Counted from the first letter of the stretch, positions 30,934 to 39,987 are shown. The stretch is DNA of 64,000 bases from Methanoregula formicica SMSP (GCF_000327485.1 NC_019943.1:2170001-2234000); one strand, 5' to 3'. Numbers and translations: made by a program. Notes: generated by a model not told the origin, from the letters alone.

Positions 30934-32091
30934 TCAGTGCCGGCGGTTCATGAAGAGGGCAACTGCCCCCAGGCCGGCCAGAGCAGCAGGGAGCACGAAG
31001 CCCGGGGACGGCGCCGTTGTTGTTGCCGTTTCTGACGGGACGTGGGTCGTGGGAACCGGAGATACCGGTGCTGCTTTTGATCCTGCCGGTTTTTTCAGCG
31101 TGATGGAAACGGTGCCGTGAGGAATTTTTTCTAGATGTCCCGCATCCCTTGGCCCGCCAACAGCCCAGATCGTGTACGTCCCGGGATCCAGTTTTGTACT
31201 AGCAGTTCCCCACCTCCAGGACCACGTGTGATCGCCCTGCACATCCATCTGCTTGAAGGTGACGGGATTATCGTTCACGACCGGCGCGTTTTTGGGATCG
31301 GTACTCTGGATCTGCGAGCCGTTTTCGGCAAGGCCGGGACCGGTGATGAAGATGTAAGTCTTCCATCCGGGAGCCGTGTTGGTGCCAGTAAAATTAATCT
31401 CGTCACCCAGTATGCAGTCCTGGCTGCCACGCACGAGGATGGTTACTTCGCCCGGCATTGCAGTCTCTGTAACAACGGGTTTGGTTATTGTCGTGGGTGC
31501 AGAGGTCGCAGCCGTTGTTGAAGCTGTTGATGTACCGGTCGTTCTTAAGGAATTTTTGAACTTGATTTTATAATATCCCCTGGCCGTTACTGCCTGGCCG
31601 GTATCAAGACCATTGGGGTGGGAAGATGCAATAACCTCATATGTCCCGTCTTTCAGTAACGAACCTGTCATATCCCATGCCCAAGACCAGGCATGGTCGT
31701 TCCTGACAGCGGATTTTGCAAACGTGGCGGAATTACCACTTTCGACCGGTGAATTTGCAGGATCCGTGTTCTGGATCTGTGCCCCATTTTCATCGAGCCC
31801 GGGTCCGATGATAAACAGGTAGGTTGTGTCGGATGCGGTATTCTGACCCTTAAGCTCGAACGTATCACCGGGGGAAAATGTCATGATGAGGGGCGGGCAT
31901 TCGCCATAGCAGGGGGTGTCCCAGCCGGGAGGGAGGTGCGCCGGGTCGAGTAGTGGCTCGATAGAAACAAACCCTCCCGGAGGGGTGGGCCCTTCGGGTC
32001 CCGACCAGCCGGAGTCTGCCGATGCGGGTATGCCTGCAATAAGGACTACCAGCGCGATCGCAATGAGTGTGAGCATTAATTGTTTTGTCAT
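30934..32091 (-). CDS. Secreted protein with two DUF3821-like domains and PGF-CTERM-like anchor
   Basis: The protein has 385 residues. A signal peptide (MTKQLMLTLIAIALVVLIAG) precedes two similar beta domains, at about 70-185 and 215-325. Both contain the same wording: a TYLFIIGPGLDENGAQIQ-like strand, a HAWSWAW / HTWSWRW segment and a DGTY / PGTYTIWAV strand. A Thr/Pro-rich linker then leads to SPGFVLPAALAGLGAVALF and a basic tail, an archaeosortase-type C-terminal signal. The repeated domain also occurs in the PEGA protein at 7507-8493. Likely a cell-surface protein. An AT-rich promoter region (32092-32160) lies upstream. Confidence 0.8.
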   Translation of the reverse strand: MTKQLMLTLIAIALVVLIAGIPASADSGWSGPEGPTPPGGFVSIEPLLDPAHLPPGWDTPCYGECPPLIMTFSPGDTFELKGQNTASDTTYLFIIGPGLDENGAQIQNTDPANSPVESGNSATFAKSAVRNDHAWSWAWDMTGSLLKDGTYEVIASSHPNGLDTGQAVTARGYYKIKFKNSLRTTGTSTASTTAATSAPTTITKPVVTETAMPGEVTILVRGSQDCILGDEINFTGTNTAPGWKTYIFITGPGLAENGSQIQSTDPKNAPVVNDNPVTFKQMDVQGDHTWSWRWGTASTKLDPGTYTIWAVGGPRDAGHLEKIPHGTVSITLKKPAGSKAAPVSPVPTTHVPSETATTTAPSPGFVLPAALAGLGAVALFMNRRH

Positions 32092-32233
32092 CAGTTCGTC
32101 ATCTCAAATGAATTTTTTATTATATTGTAAATTTTTGTCACTTGACTAATTAAATGATACTAATTATATCTCACGCAAATGAAAATACAAGATTACTCAA
32201 AACCGACGGACAAATGTCTGTTTTTCCCCATTC

Positions 32234-32542
32234 CTATCGGAATTCCCCGATCTCCGCGTCCGCGATCCCGAGTTCCTTATCGATTGCAACCACGAGCCGG
32301 TTCAGCGTGAAGATGACATCCCGGGCATCCTCACGATCCATATTCCCCGGCTGGTGCCAGACCACCTTCTTGCGCAGCAGGGTCGTGAGTTCCTCGACTT
32401 CCGTACCCCGGAACTCCTCCGGGAGGACGAGCCCTGCAACATGGTCCCCTGCCCCCGGCCATGCCTGCTCCGGGGGGAGGGCAAAGTGCATGGCGATCAG
32501 CATGATGCTCGTGACAAAACCGTGGCCGAACTGGTGCTCCAT
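32234..32542 (-). CDS. Conserved hypothetical soluble protein
   Basis: The protein has 102 residues. It shows HFALPPEQAWPGAGDHVAGL, VLPEEFRGTEVEELTTLLRK and a helical end, DVIFTLNRLVVAIDKEL. It is hydrophilic, has no membrane helix, and its codon use matches the neighbours. It lies 47 bases downstream of cbiQ on the same strand and may be cotranscribed with the metal-uptake operon, but nothing in it suggests metal binding. I do not recognise the family. Confidence 0.6.
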   Translation of the reverse strand: MEHQFGHGFVTSIMLIAMHFALPPEQAWPGAGDHVAGLVLPEEFRGTEVEELTTLLRKKVVWHQPGNMDREDARDVIFTLNRLVVAIDKELGIADAEIGEFR

Positions 32543-32589
32543 AGGGAGATGATGGGGGCGGGACGGCTAAAAGATTCCGGTCGGGGCGG

Positions 32590-33417
32590 TCAGAAGAGGC
32601 TGAAACGGCCCAGCCAGACGACGAACGGAACCGCGATGATGAACACAAGCGACAGCGAAAGGACGGCCCATTCCGGCCGTTTTAATGGTTTCCTTTCAAC
32701 AAAAAGGTAACTCTCCCTGCCGTATCCCCTGCAGAGCATGCTCGTGTACACCCGCTCGCCCTGTTCGTACGAGCGGATGAACATCGTCCCCATGGTGTAC
32801 CCCAGCTGGCGGAGCCGGTACCGGTAGGAGAGTCTCCGGTCAAAGGCATCGAAGCACTTGGTCTTCAAGGTCTCGTTCATCTTCCGGAACATGTAGCCGA
32901 AGACAAACAGGTACCGGATCATCATCCCGAGGGCAAGGGCGAACTCCGCGGGGAGGCCCATCCGGGCCCCGCCTTCAAGCATATCGGGCATCTTCGTGGT
33001 GGAGGAAAGCAGGATGATGAAGGAGATGCAGACCACGAACTTGACGAGCAGGATGAACGCGAACTCGATGGACTGGGCATAGATGTTAATCCCGAAGGGA
33101 AGGCTCATGACCACGTCGTAGGTGGTATAGTACTTGTTCTTTAGGAAGATCTGGAAGATGATGATGACACCCCAGAGCGGGATGATGGCAAGCGCCCGGC
33201 GGGCATAGATGATCGGGGAGAGCCCGGTGAAACACCAGAGCAGGGAAAAGAAGAGGAAGAAGACAGCGCCCACCGTGTAGATCATGGGGGAATAGGGTAC
33301 GGCAACAAGGGCGATGATCGCGGCAAAGGCGATAACGATCTTCACGCGTGCGTCCAGGCGGTGGATCGGGCTGTCCTTGTACGCGTCCCGCTCGATCTGG
33401 AAGAGTTCTTCGATCAT
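32590..33417 (-). CDS. cbiQ: Energy-coupling factor transporter transmembrane protein CbiQ
   Basis: The protein has 275 residues. It has N-terminal SPIHRLDARVKIVIAF and about five helices, including AIIALVAVPYSPMIYTVG. The coupling motifs characteristic of T components lie after the membrane core: MRIRxxx-type ARMGLPAEFALALGMMIRYL and SYEQGERVYTSMLCRGYGRE with the AxxxRG-like pattern. It overlaps cbiO by 4 bases (33414-33417). It carries energy coupling from the CbiO ATPase to CbiM. Confidence 0.92.
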   Translation of the reverse strand: MIEELFQIERDAYKDSPIHRLDARVKIVIAFAAIIALVAVPYSPMIYTVGAVFFLFFSLLWCFTGLSPIIYARRALAIIPLWGVIIIFQIFLKNKYYTTYDVVMSLPFGINIYAQSIEFAFILLVKFVVCISFIILLSSTTKMPDMLEGGARMGLPAEFALALGMMIRYLFVFGYMFRKMNETLKTKCFDAFDRRLSYRYRLRQLGYTMGTMFIRSYEQGERVYTSMLCRGYGRESYLFVERKPLKRPEWAVLSLSLVFIIAVPFVVWLGRFSLF

Positions 33418-34247
33418 GATCGCTTGCCAAAGGCCTTCAGGAGTGACTCTTCCGCATCCGCGTACGTGTATGCCATGGAAACATCAACACCATGCTCTTT
33501 GAGCGACTTGAGCAGCCGGGGGATGATGGGAACGTCCAGCCGCACGGACCTGAGCATGTCCGGCTGGACGAAGATCTCGTCCGTTGTCCCCTGCGCCACG
33601 ATCCTTCCCTTATCCATCACGTAGATATAATCGGCAACCTCAGGCACGAGCCCGACATCGTGAGTGGAGAAGATGACGGTCATCCCGTACTTCTTCGGGA
33701 GCGAGTTGATGAACGCGTTGAGATCGGTTACTCCCCGGGGATCGAGCCCCGCGTTCGGCTCGTCCAGCACCAGGACCTCCGGTTCCATGGCGATGACCCC
33801 GGCAATGGCCACCCGCTTCTTCTCGCCCCCGCTCAGGTGGTGGGGGACCCGGTGGGCAAGGTGCTCGATCCCCACGACACGGAGCGCCTCGTGAACCCGG
33901 TGGTGGATGGTCTCGGGGTCGAGTCCAAGGTTCGTTGGACCGAACGCAACGTCCTGCTCGACCGTTGGTGAGAAGATCTGGTCATCGGGGTTCTGGAATA
34001 CGATACCCACGAACTTCCGGATCTCCTTGATGTTCTGTTTTGTTATGGGCTCGCCCCGGATGAGGACCGAACCCGAGGTGGCTTTGAAAATACCGTTGAA
34101 ATGCTTGAAGAGCGTACTCTTTCCTGCACCGTTTGACCCAATCACTGCGATGCGGGAGTTCCGCGGAGCGATGAAATTAATGTTGTTCAGCGCGGTGACT
34201 TTGCCAGGATAGGTGTAACAGAGATCGCGGGTCTCGATCAGGTGCAT
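33414..34247 (-). CDS. cbiO: Energy-coupling factor ATPase CbiO
   Basis: The protein has 277 residues. Walker A is GSNGAGKSTLFKHFNG (about 37-52), the Q-loop lies in GIVFQNPDDQIFSPTVEQDV, the signature is LSGGEKKRVAIAGVIA, Walker B is VLVLDEPNAGLDPRG, and the switch His lies in FSTHDVGLVPEVADYIYVM. These are textbook CbiO/EcfA motifs. It powers cobalt/nickel uptake with CbiM and CbiQ. It starts 34 bases after the PDGLE gene and overlaps cbiQ. Confidence 0.95.
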   Translation of the reverse strand: MHLIETRDLCYTYPGKVTALNNINFIAPRNSRIAVIGSNGAGKSTLFKHFNGIFKATSGSVLIRGEPITKQNIKEIRKFVGIVFQNPDDQIFSPTVEQDVAFGPTNLGLDPETIHHRVHEALRVVGIEHLAHRVPHHLSGGEKKRVAIAGVIAMEPEVLVLDEPNAGLDPRGVTDLNAFINSLPKKYGMTVIFSTHDVGLVPEVADYIYVMDKGRIVAQGTTDEIFVQPDMLRSVRLDVPIIPRLLKSLKEHGVDVSMAYTYADAEESLLKAFGKRS

Positions 34248-34281
34248 AAGTACAGGAGATGGGGTGAAAAAAGGTAAAGTT

Positions 34282-34635
34282 CTATTGGTTCTGTTTTGAC
34301 GGTTTGTTGATCATCTTTAGGCCGTAGGCAAGGCCAAGCACAACGAGAAATGCAAGGATCGTACCGACAGCGATTGCCACAATCCCTCCCGTTGATCCCA
34401 TTGCCTCCCCCAGCGAGTAATCGGGCATGGGTGATTCATAGGAGAACTTACCATTCAGGTCTTCGTGGATTTCGGCACCTTCCGGTGTTGATCCGGTCAG
34501 TTCCTTCTGCCCCTGTACAACCAGCGCCGTGCTCTCGAGACCGTCCGGGTCCCCGGATGCGAAGAAGACTGCCACACCCCCGATGAGAAGGGCGATAACA
34601 ATCCCGGCAATAATGAACGTCTTATTGTCCATCAT
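34282..34635 (-). CDS. PDGLE-domain membrane protein (CbiN-like component)
   Basis: The protein has 117 residues and two helices. The first is at about 9-28, just before the family motif ASGDPDGLESTA (about 27-38). The second (GGIVAIAVGTILAFLVVLGLAYG) lies near the C-terminus. The extracytoplasmic loop between them matches PDGLE proteins, which substitute for CbiN beside CbiM. The start was set at ATG 34635, with AGGAG 10 bases upstream; GTG 34644 overlapping the cbiM stop and ATG 34632 are alternatives. It follows cbiM directly. Confidence 0.85.
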   Translation of the reverse strand: MMDNKTFIIAGIVIALLIGGVAVFFASGDPDGLESTALVVQGQKELTGSTPEGAEIHEDLNGKFSYESPMPDYSLGEAMGSTGGIVAIAVGTILAFLVVLGLAYGLKMINKPSKQNQ

Positions 34636-34640
34636 GCTGC

Positions 34641-35285
34641 TCACGCTCCTGCCGGGGCCTTAACCCCGGTGTCTACCAGATCAGGCCTAGCGGTGGTGAT
34701 GAGGTAGATGACGGCGATGGTGACGAATCCTTCAATAACACCGATGATAGCGTGGTAGATACCCATCGCAACAAGACCCTCGGTCAGCGGGAACGTACCG
34801 GCAAACGCCATCTCGACTGCACAGGCAAGGGCCGGAATGAGGCAGGCAAGCCATGCCGCGAAAAAGACGGAGACCGGCATGCTCTTTGTCACGCCCATCA
34901 GCCCCCTGAAGGTATAGAACCCGACAAAGCCTCCGATGACGCCCATGTTGATGATGTTTGCGCCAAGAACAGTAATACCGCCATCGCCAAAGAGGATCGC
35001 CTGGACGATCAAAACCAGTGTGAGGATGAAGATTGCTGCAAACGGCGAGCCGAGGATGATTGCTGCGAGCGCCCCGCCCACGAGATGACCACTCGTCCCC
35101 ATGGAGACAGGGAGGTTGAAGGACTGGAGGGCAAAGATACCTGCGGCGAGGACGGCCACAAGCGGGAGTTTTTCCTCGCTCATCTCGTTTCTGGCCCATC
35201 TCAGAGCCAGCGCTACGAAAACCAGGGCAATGATCCAGTAGATCGCTCCCTGCCAGATGGGGATAAACGCATCAGGAATGTGCAT
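34641..35285 (-). CDS. cbiM: Cobalt (or nickel) transport substrate-binding membrane protein CbiM
   Basis: The protein has 214 residues and about seven helices. The N-terminal Met-His-Ile-Pro-Asp motif is diagnostic, since the free N-terminus and His2 coordinate the metal, and it fixes the start at 35285; a frame extending to 35306 would abolish it. Other family motifs are MGTSGHLVGGALAAIILG and FGDGGITVLGANIINMGVIG. It is the first gene of cbiM-PDGLE-cbiO-cbiQ on the minus strand. Co2+ for cobamide synthesis or Ni2+ for hydrogenases and methyl-coenzyme M reductase are both possible substrates. Confidence 0.95.
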   Translation of the reverse strand: MHIPDAFIPIWQGAIYWIIALVFVALALRWARNEMSEEKLPLVAVLAAGIFALQSFNLPVSMGTSGHLVGGALAAIILGSPFAAIFILTLVLIVQAILFGDGGITVLGANIINMGVIGGFVGFYTFRGLMGVTKSMPVSVFFAAWLACLIPALACAVEMAFAGTFPLTEGLVAMGIYHAIIGVIEGFVTIAVIYLITTARPDLVDTGVKAPAGA

Positions 35286-35297
35286 GGGTTCACCAGG

Positions 35298-35325
35298 GTA
35301 ACACAATTGTAATTTTTAGTAACAT
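35298..35325 (-). promoter_or_regulatory. TGTTAC direct repeat upstream of cbiM
   Basis: On the minus strand TGTTAC occurs at 35325-35320 and again as GTGTTAC at 35304-35298, 21 bases apart and immediately before the cbiM start. The surroundings are AT-rich. Two helical turns of spacing suggests a dimeric regulator such as a NikR-type metal sensor, but this is only inferred. No cobalamin riboswitch was recognised in 35286-35556. Confidence 0.3.
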
Positions 35326-35556
35326 TTGAGATATTAAGAATGTGTCGATTTGATTACCAATTTTTACCTTTTTTGTAATTACGGCGAATGGTGGATGATG
35401 TTGGTGCATGATATGTAACCAGATTGAGGGTCCCACCCACATGGCTGCAATTACAGGAGATATGCCTCATATCTCTTTTGGCAATACGTATTTTTCCATC
35501 ATTGTTCCCATCCTTTATCTGCCATCCCGGTCTACACCGGAGGAGGGGTACAAAAC

Positions 35557-35850
35557 ATGGTTCATTTCAGCGGGATCCAGGGACTGATCGCCGGTTACAT
35601 CGCATCCCCACAGGGGAGGGAGATGGTCAGAAGCTTCCTTTCATCTCCCGAAGGGCAGGAGGCCATCAATGCATACCTGGCAACACCGGAAGGCCAGGGC
35701 ATGGCAAAACTCCTTCTCATAAAAGCACTTGACAACCTCAACCTGCCCGGACCGCTCAAGAATGAGATCCGCGCAGCTCTTGAGGCGGAGGGGCACGAGC
35801 CCCGATGTACGGATTATCCTGATACTCCCCTGCACCCGGAAAAAGAATAA
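35557..35850 (+). CDS. Small protein with three 13-residue PEGQEA-type repeats
   Basis: The protein has 97 residues. Near residues 15-53 three consecutive 13-residue units read IASPQGREMVRSF, LSSPEGQEAINAY and LATPEGQGMAKLL: a Ser/Thr-Pro-Glu-Gly turn followed by a short amphipathic helix. The C-terminus is helical and then disordered (TDYPDTPLHPEKE). GGAGGAGGGG precedes the ATG by about 8 bases. A clear paralogue lies at 57212-57451. I do not know a named family; the repeats suggest a helical solenoid or membrane-surface peptide. Confidence 0.75.
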   Translation: MVHFSGIQGLIAGYIASPQGREMVRSFLSSPEGQEAINAYLATPEGQGMAKLLLIKALDNLNLPGPLKNEIRAALEAEGHEPRCTDYPDTPLHPEKE

Positions 35851-35876
35851 ATAGCATTTTTCATTAAAATAGACCT

Positions 35877-35906
35877 TACAACAGTACACTATACAACAGT
35901 ACACTA
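35877..35906. repeat. Perfect 2 x 15-bp tandem repeat upstream of a sensor kinase
   Basis: TACAACAGTACACTA is present at 35877-35891 and repeated exactly at 35892-35906. It ends 27 bases before the ATG at 35934. The repeat contains ACTATAC, so it may double as promoter and operator. Confidence 0.8.
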
Positions 35907-35933
35907 TACCTGCACTAAGAGAGTTTGGCCCTG

Positions 35934-38228
35934 ATGATCTCCCTTCTCTATGTTGACGATGAGCCTGAACTGCTTACCCTTGGCAAGCTGTTTCTCGAAC
36001 GGGAGGGAGAATTCATGGTAACAACCACCACATCCTCACCGGAAGTCCTGAACCTTCTTTCTACCAATACCTTCGATGCCATCATCTCGGATTACCAGAT
36101 GCCCGTAATGGACGGGATAGAACTGCTCAAGCAGGTCAGGGAGAGGGACATCACCATCCCCTTCATCCTCTTCACCGGGAAAGGGCGCGAGGATGTTGTC
36201 ATCGAGGCGATCAACAATGGGGCCGATTTCTACCTCCAGAAAGGGGGAGACGCCCGCCCCCAGTTTGCAGAACTCCGGCACAAGATCCTGACGGCACTCG
36301 AGCGGCGCCGGGCCCTTGCCGCACTGAAGGACTCCGAGCAGAAACTCGCAAGCATCATCGATTTTCTTCCCGATGCTACCTTTGCCATCAACACCGATGG
36401 CAGGGTGATTGCCTGGAACAAGGCCATCGAGACAATGACCGGGGTCAAGGCAGCGGAGATGCTGGGCAGGGACCAGTACGAATATGCAATCCCCTTTTAT
36501 TCCGATCGCCGGCCCATGCTCATCGACCTGGTCCTTTCCCCGAACGACTCCTTTGAGACAAAGCACTACCTTGACCCCTGCCACAGCGGCATAACCCTCA
36601 CTGCCGAGAGTGTCCTGGAACACCCAAAAAACGGCAGGACGCACATCTGGGGTAAAGCCAGTCGCCTGTACGACAAGGACGGCAACATCTCGGGCGCTAT
36701 TGAGTCCATCCGTGACATCACAGAACAGAGAAAGGTAGACCAGACCCTCCGGGAGAGCGAGGCAAAATACCGCGAACTTGTCGAGAACGCAAGCACCATC
36801 ATCCTGAAACTGGACAGGACGGGCACCATCACCTTCTTCAATGAATATGCACAGCGGTTCTTCGGTTTCACCAGCGACGAGATCCTGGGCCGGTGCGTTG
36901 TGGGCACCATTGTCCCGGAGCATGAATCCGGGACCGACCGCAATCTCCCCTCCTTGCTGGAGAACATTGTCCGCGATCCCGAGCGGTATGCGAGTAATGA
37001 GAATGAGAATGTAACAAAAGAGGGCAACCGGGTCTGGATCCATTGGTGGAACAAGCCGATTTTCGACAAGGACGGCACATTGCAGGGGGTACTGTGCGTG
37101 GGTTCAGACATCACCGCCCGTCGCAGGATGGAAGACGAACTCCGTGCAGAGAACGAGAAGAACCGGGGGCTGATGAGCCACGCCATCGATGCCATCTTCA
37201 TCATCGATGCGGATTCGGGCCGGTTCACCGATGCCAACAGGAGGGCGCTGGACCTGCTCGGCAGGTCGCCGGATGATCTGAAGGAGATGCGCTACACGGA
37301 CATCTGCCCTGAGGAATTCCACAACCTCTTCATGCAGCATTTCGCTCTGGTGGCAAAGACCGGGACCGGATCGTTTCCCCTGACGATCATCGACCGTGAG
37401 GGCAGGCACGTTTCCGTGATCTCCAGTACTACCCGCATCGACCTGGGAGGTCGGCCGCACATGCTCGCCATCCTCCACGATATTTCTGAGATCCAGATGG
37501 CCCATGACGCGCTCCAGCTGGCCAACAAAAAGCTCAACCTGCTCTCGGACATCACCCGCCACGACATCAGGAGCCAGCTGACCATCCTGGGCGGGTACCT
37601 GCAACTGCTCCGGGACAAGCCACGGGAACCCGACTACACGATGTACATGAAGAAGGTCAATGACATCGTCAATACCATCAGCGAGAACATCGAGTTCACA
37701 AAACTCTACCAGAACCTTGGCATGATTGCCCCCTCATGGCAGAATGTCCACGATGTCTTTTTCCATGCCTGTACCCGGCTGGATATCCGCAAGATCTGTG
37801 TCCAGTCGGATACCGGGGACCTGGAAATTTTTGCAGATCCTCTCCTGGAACGGGCGTTCTTCAACCTTGCTGAAAATACCATTACACATGGGGGCAGCGT
37901 GACCACCATCCGGATCTCCGCAAAGAAAGCCCACGTAGGCGGCATCCTCCTTATTGTTGAGGACAACGGCACCGGGATACCGTCATCCGACAAGGAGAAG
38001 ATCTTCTCCAAGGGATTCGGGAGGAACACCGGCCTTGGGCTCTTTTTAGTGAGGGAGATCCTCTCCATCAGCGGGATCACTATCTGCGAGAACGGCGAGT
38101 ACCGCAAGGGAGCGCACTTCGAGCTCTTCGTCCCGCGGGGAGTCTTCCGGTATCCTGAAAACAAGGCAAGCGACCGTTGCCACATCCAGATCACGGGATT
38201 GGACCGGTGCAATCCTCATGCAGGTTAG
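35934..38228 (+). CDS. Receiver-PAS-PAS-PAS hybrid sensor histidine kinase
   Basis: The protein has 764 residues and is soluble. A receiver (about 1-118; SLLYVDDEPELLTLG, AIISDYQMPVMDG, FTGKGRED) precedes three PAS domains (about 130-250, 262-390 and 395-515) and a kinase core. The core has H-box LLSDITRHDIRSQLTILGG, N-box FFNLAENTITHGG and G-boxes VEDNGTGIPSSDKEKIF and GRNTGLGLFLVREIL. ATG 35934 was preferred because related proteins begin Met-Ile-Ser-Leu-Leu-Tyr-Val-Asp-Asp; the frame opens at a TTG nine bases earlier. No cognate response regulator is adjacent. The stop overlaps the end of the convergent flavoprotein gene. Confidence 0.9.
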   Translation: MISLLYVDDEPELLTLGKLFLEREGEFMVTTTTSSPEVLNLLSTNTFDAIISDYQMPVMDGIELLKQVRERDITIPFILFTGKGREDVVIEAINNGADFYLQKGGDARPQFAELRHKILTALERRRALAALKDSEQKLASIIDFLPDATFAINTDGRVIAWNKAIETMTGVKAAEMLGRDQYEYAIPFYSDRRPMLIDLVLSPNDSFETKHYLDPCHSGITLTAESVLEHPKNGRTHIWGKASRLYDKDGNISGAIESIRDITEQRKVDQTLRESEAKYRELVENASTIILKLDRTGTITFFNEYAQRFFGFTSDEILGRCVVGTIVPEHESGTDRNLPSLLENIVRDPERYASNENENVTKEGNRVWIHWWNKPIFDKDGTLQGVLCVGSDITARRRMEDELRAENEKNRGLMSHAIDAIFIIDADSGRFTDANRRALDLLGRSPDDLKEMRYTDICPEEFHNLFMQHFALVAKTGTGSFPLTIIDREGRHVSVISSTTRIDLGGRPHMLAILHDISEIQMAHDALQLANKKLNLLSDITRHDIRSQLTILGGYLQLLRDKPREPDYTMYMKKVNDIVNTISENIEFTKLYQNLGMIAPSWQNVHDVFFHACTRLDIRKICVQSDTGDLEIFADPLLERAFFNLAENTITHGGSVTTIRISAKKAHVGGILLIVEDNGTGIPSSDKEKIFSKGFGRNTGLGLFLVREILSISGITICENGEYRKGAHFELFVPRGVFRYPENKASDRCHIQITGLDRCNPHAG

Positions 38229-39388
38229 AAGAGGGCTTTCAGACCGGTGCGGGCGAGTGGCTTGAGAAGCCGGAGTGTCGCGGGATTCAGGAGCAGCCGC
38301 TTTACCAGTTCCGATGGCCGGTCCATATCGCCGTACTCCTCGATGGTTTGTATCAGTCCCGGATCGTCAAGGGCACGCACGAGCTCGTCCATGTCATCCG
38401 GGGACAGCCGCTCCCGCATCCCAAAGAGCCGGAAACCGAGGGAAAGCTCGTTCCCGAAATCCTCTTTCCACAAGCGCTCGTAGCGGGAGAGGAACTCGTC
38501 ATCATACCGGTCTTTTTCGCAGGCTTCGATCGCGACAGCGGCAGCATGACGGGCCGAGCGGATGCCGGTGTACACCCCCCCGCCCGACGTGGGTTTGGCA
38601 AAGCCGGCAGCATCACCGGTAAAGAGCGTGCGGTGCCCGTAGGTCCGTGGCATGACGCCAAGCGGGATGGTGCCGGTCACGAGATGGACTGCGGAGGGGG
38701 AAAACCTCTTCCGGAACTCTGCAAACAGCGACGGGACATTTGTGCGGGAGCAGAGGCCGATCCGCGTCCTGCCAGGCCCCGCGGGAATTACCCAGCCGAA
38801 AAAATCCGGAGATGCATCCGGGTATACCTCTACAAACCGGGGATCGATCTCGTGGGGAACATCCGCCTGGATGCCGGCAAGGAAGACCGGGGCTCGCTCC
38901 ATCCCCAGCATCCGGGCAATCGTGCTCCGGGGACCGTCTGCCGCGATCAGGACCTTGTACCCGATCTCCGCGCTCCCGCCAGGCCCCCGTGTCGTGACCG
39001 TATTGATCCCAAGGCCGCAGACGCCTGCGTGGAGCAGGTATTCTGCCCCGGCATCGGCCGCATGCTCCGCCATCTCACGGTCAAGCGTCCCGCGGTCCAC
39101 GACAACCGCCATGGTCTTCTTTGCATCAATGAGGATCCGGGAACCCTTTCCGGAGATCACTCTTGCCCCGGAGACCTTGTTGTGGACCGAATGCTCCGAG
39201 ACCCGGCACTCGGTAAACGCTGCATTCGAGAGAAGACCGGCGCACTGGACCGGGTACCCGATAGTTCCATGCTCTTCGATACAGAGGGTCGAGAGGCCCG
39301 CTGCCGCACAGGCACCGGCTGCCGCACTGCCGGCAGGTCCGGCACCGACAACGACAACATCGTACCTCGCGGACTGCAGCGGAATCAT
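38225..39388 (-). CDS. Geranylgeranyl reductase family FAD-dependent oxidoreductase
   Basis: The protein has 387 residues. The FAD-binding dinucleotide motif VVVVGAGPAGSAAAGACAAA lies at residues 10-29. The family signature IGYPVQCAGLLS (about 43-54) places the Cys near the flavin, and the second flavin motif is FTGDAAGFAKPTSGGGVYTG (about 258-277). Archaeal members hydrogenate the geranylgeranyl chains of membrane lipids; others act on related isoprenoids, so the exact substrate is uncertain. It lies alone, converging with the hybrid kinase. Confidence 0.85.
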   Translation of the reverse strand: MIPLQSARYDVVVVGAGPAGSAAAGACAAAGLSTLCIEEHGTIGYPVQCAGLLSNAAFTECRVSEHSVHNKVSGARVISGKGSRILIDAKKTMAVVVDRGTLDREMAEHAADAGAEYLLHAGVCGLGINTVTTRGPGGSAEIGYKVLIAADGPRSTIARMLGMERAPVFLAGIQADVPHEIDPRFVEVYPDASPDFFGWVIPAGPGRTRIGLCSRTNVPSLFAEFRKRFSPSAVHLVTGTIPLGVMPRTYGHRTLFTGDAAGFAKPTSGGGVYTGIRSARHAAAVAIEACEKDRYDDEFLSRYERLWKEDFGNELSLGFRLFGMRERLSPDDMDELVRALDDPGLIQTIEEYGDMDRPSELVKRLLLNPATLRLLKPLARTGLKALF

Positions 39389-39417
39389 GGCGGGAATTCG
39401 TTAAAAAATTGAGAGAA

Positions 39418-39987
39418 TTATGACCTGCGGCCGGGCTTGTGGGTAGTGCTGGCGGTGACCGGGACTGCCTCGTCACCCGGTTCACCGGGACGGTAGAGCC
39501 CGAGCAGGATCGAGAAGAGACCGAATGCAAAGGCCAGCGTTCCGACAATGGACAGGTACAGGTTGTTCGCGAATCCCGGGTAGTAGTAAAACAGCACCGC
39601 GAGAAGCGCAAACCCGAAGAGGACCATGGCAGGGATGAAGATGTATTTGGTCCGCGGGTGCTCAAGGGCAAGCGTGATATCGGTGAACCCGTTGTAGAAA
39701 GCCACCCCTGCAATGATCAGGAGGAAGAGGATCGCGACAAAGTCCGCGTAGATGATGGAGATTACACCCGCGATCAGCAGGGCCGCGGCAAGGCCGAACC
39801 AGATGCCGGACTCGTCGCCTTTCCCCGTGATTGCAAGGAATCCCAGTATGGCGATCCCCAGGATGATCAACAGCCAGAACAGCACTTTGAAGGTATTAAG
39901 CGTTGGATCCGGCAGCAGGAGAGCGAGGATACCGAAGATGATCCCTACAAATCCCCGCAGAAGGCACGAAGTTTTTTTATCAACCAT
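39418..39987 (-). CDS. HdeD/DUF308 family membrane protein
   Basis: The protein has 189 residues and about six helices in three similar pairs (LRGFVGIIFGILALLLP; FGLAAALLIAGVISIIYA; LSIVGTLAFAFGLFSILLG), typical of DUF308. The ATG at 39987 has GGTGA seven bases upstream and begins directly before TM1. The C-terminal tail is polar and ends in basic residues. Function is unknown; HdeD is linked to acid stress in bacteria. A second DUF308 protein is encoded at 41372-41944. Confidence 0.82.
   Translation of the reverse strand: MVDKKTSCLLRGFVGIIFGILALLLPDPTLNTFKVLFWLLIILGIAILGFLAITGKGDESGIWFGLAAALLIAGVISIIYADFVAILFLLIIAGVAFYNGFTDITLALEHPRTKYIFIPAMVLFGFALLAVLFYYYPGFANNLYLSIVGTLAFAFGLFSILLGLYRPGEPGDEAVPVTASTTHKPGRRS

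Noticed and set aside
35286-35556. Cobalamin riboswitch upstream of cbiM
   Set aside because: No B12-box-like sequence or expected GC-rich stems; the spacer is AT-rich with only short repeats.
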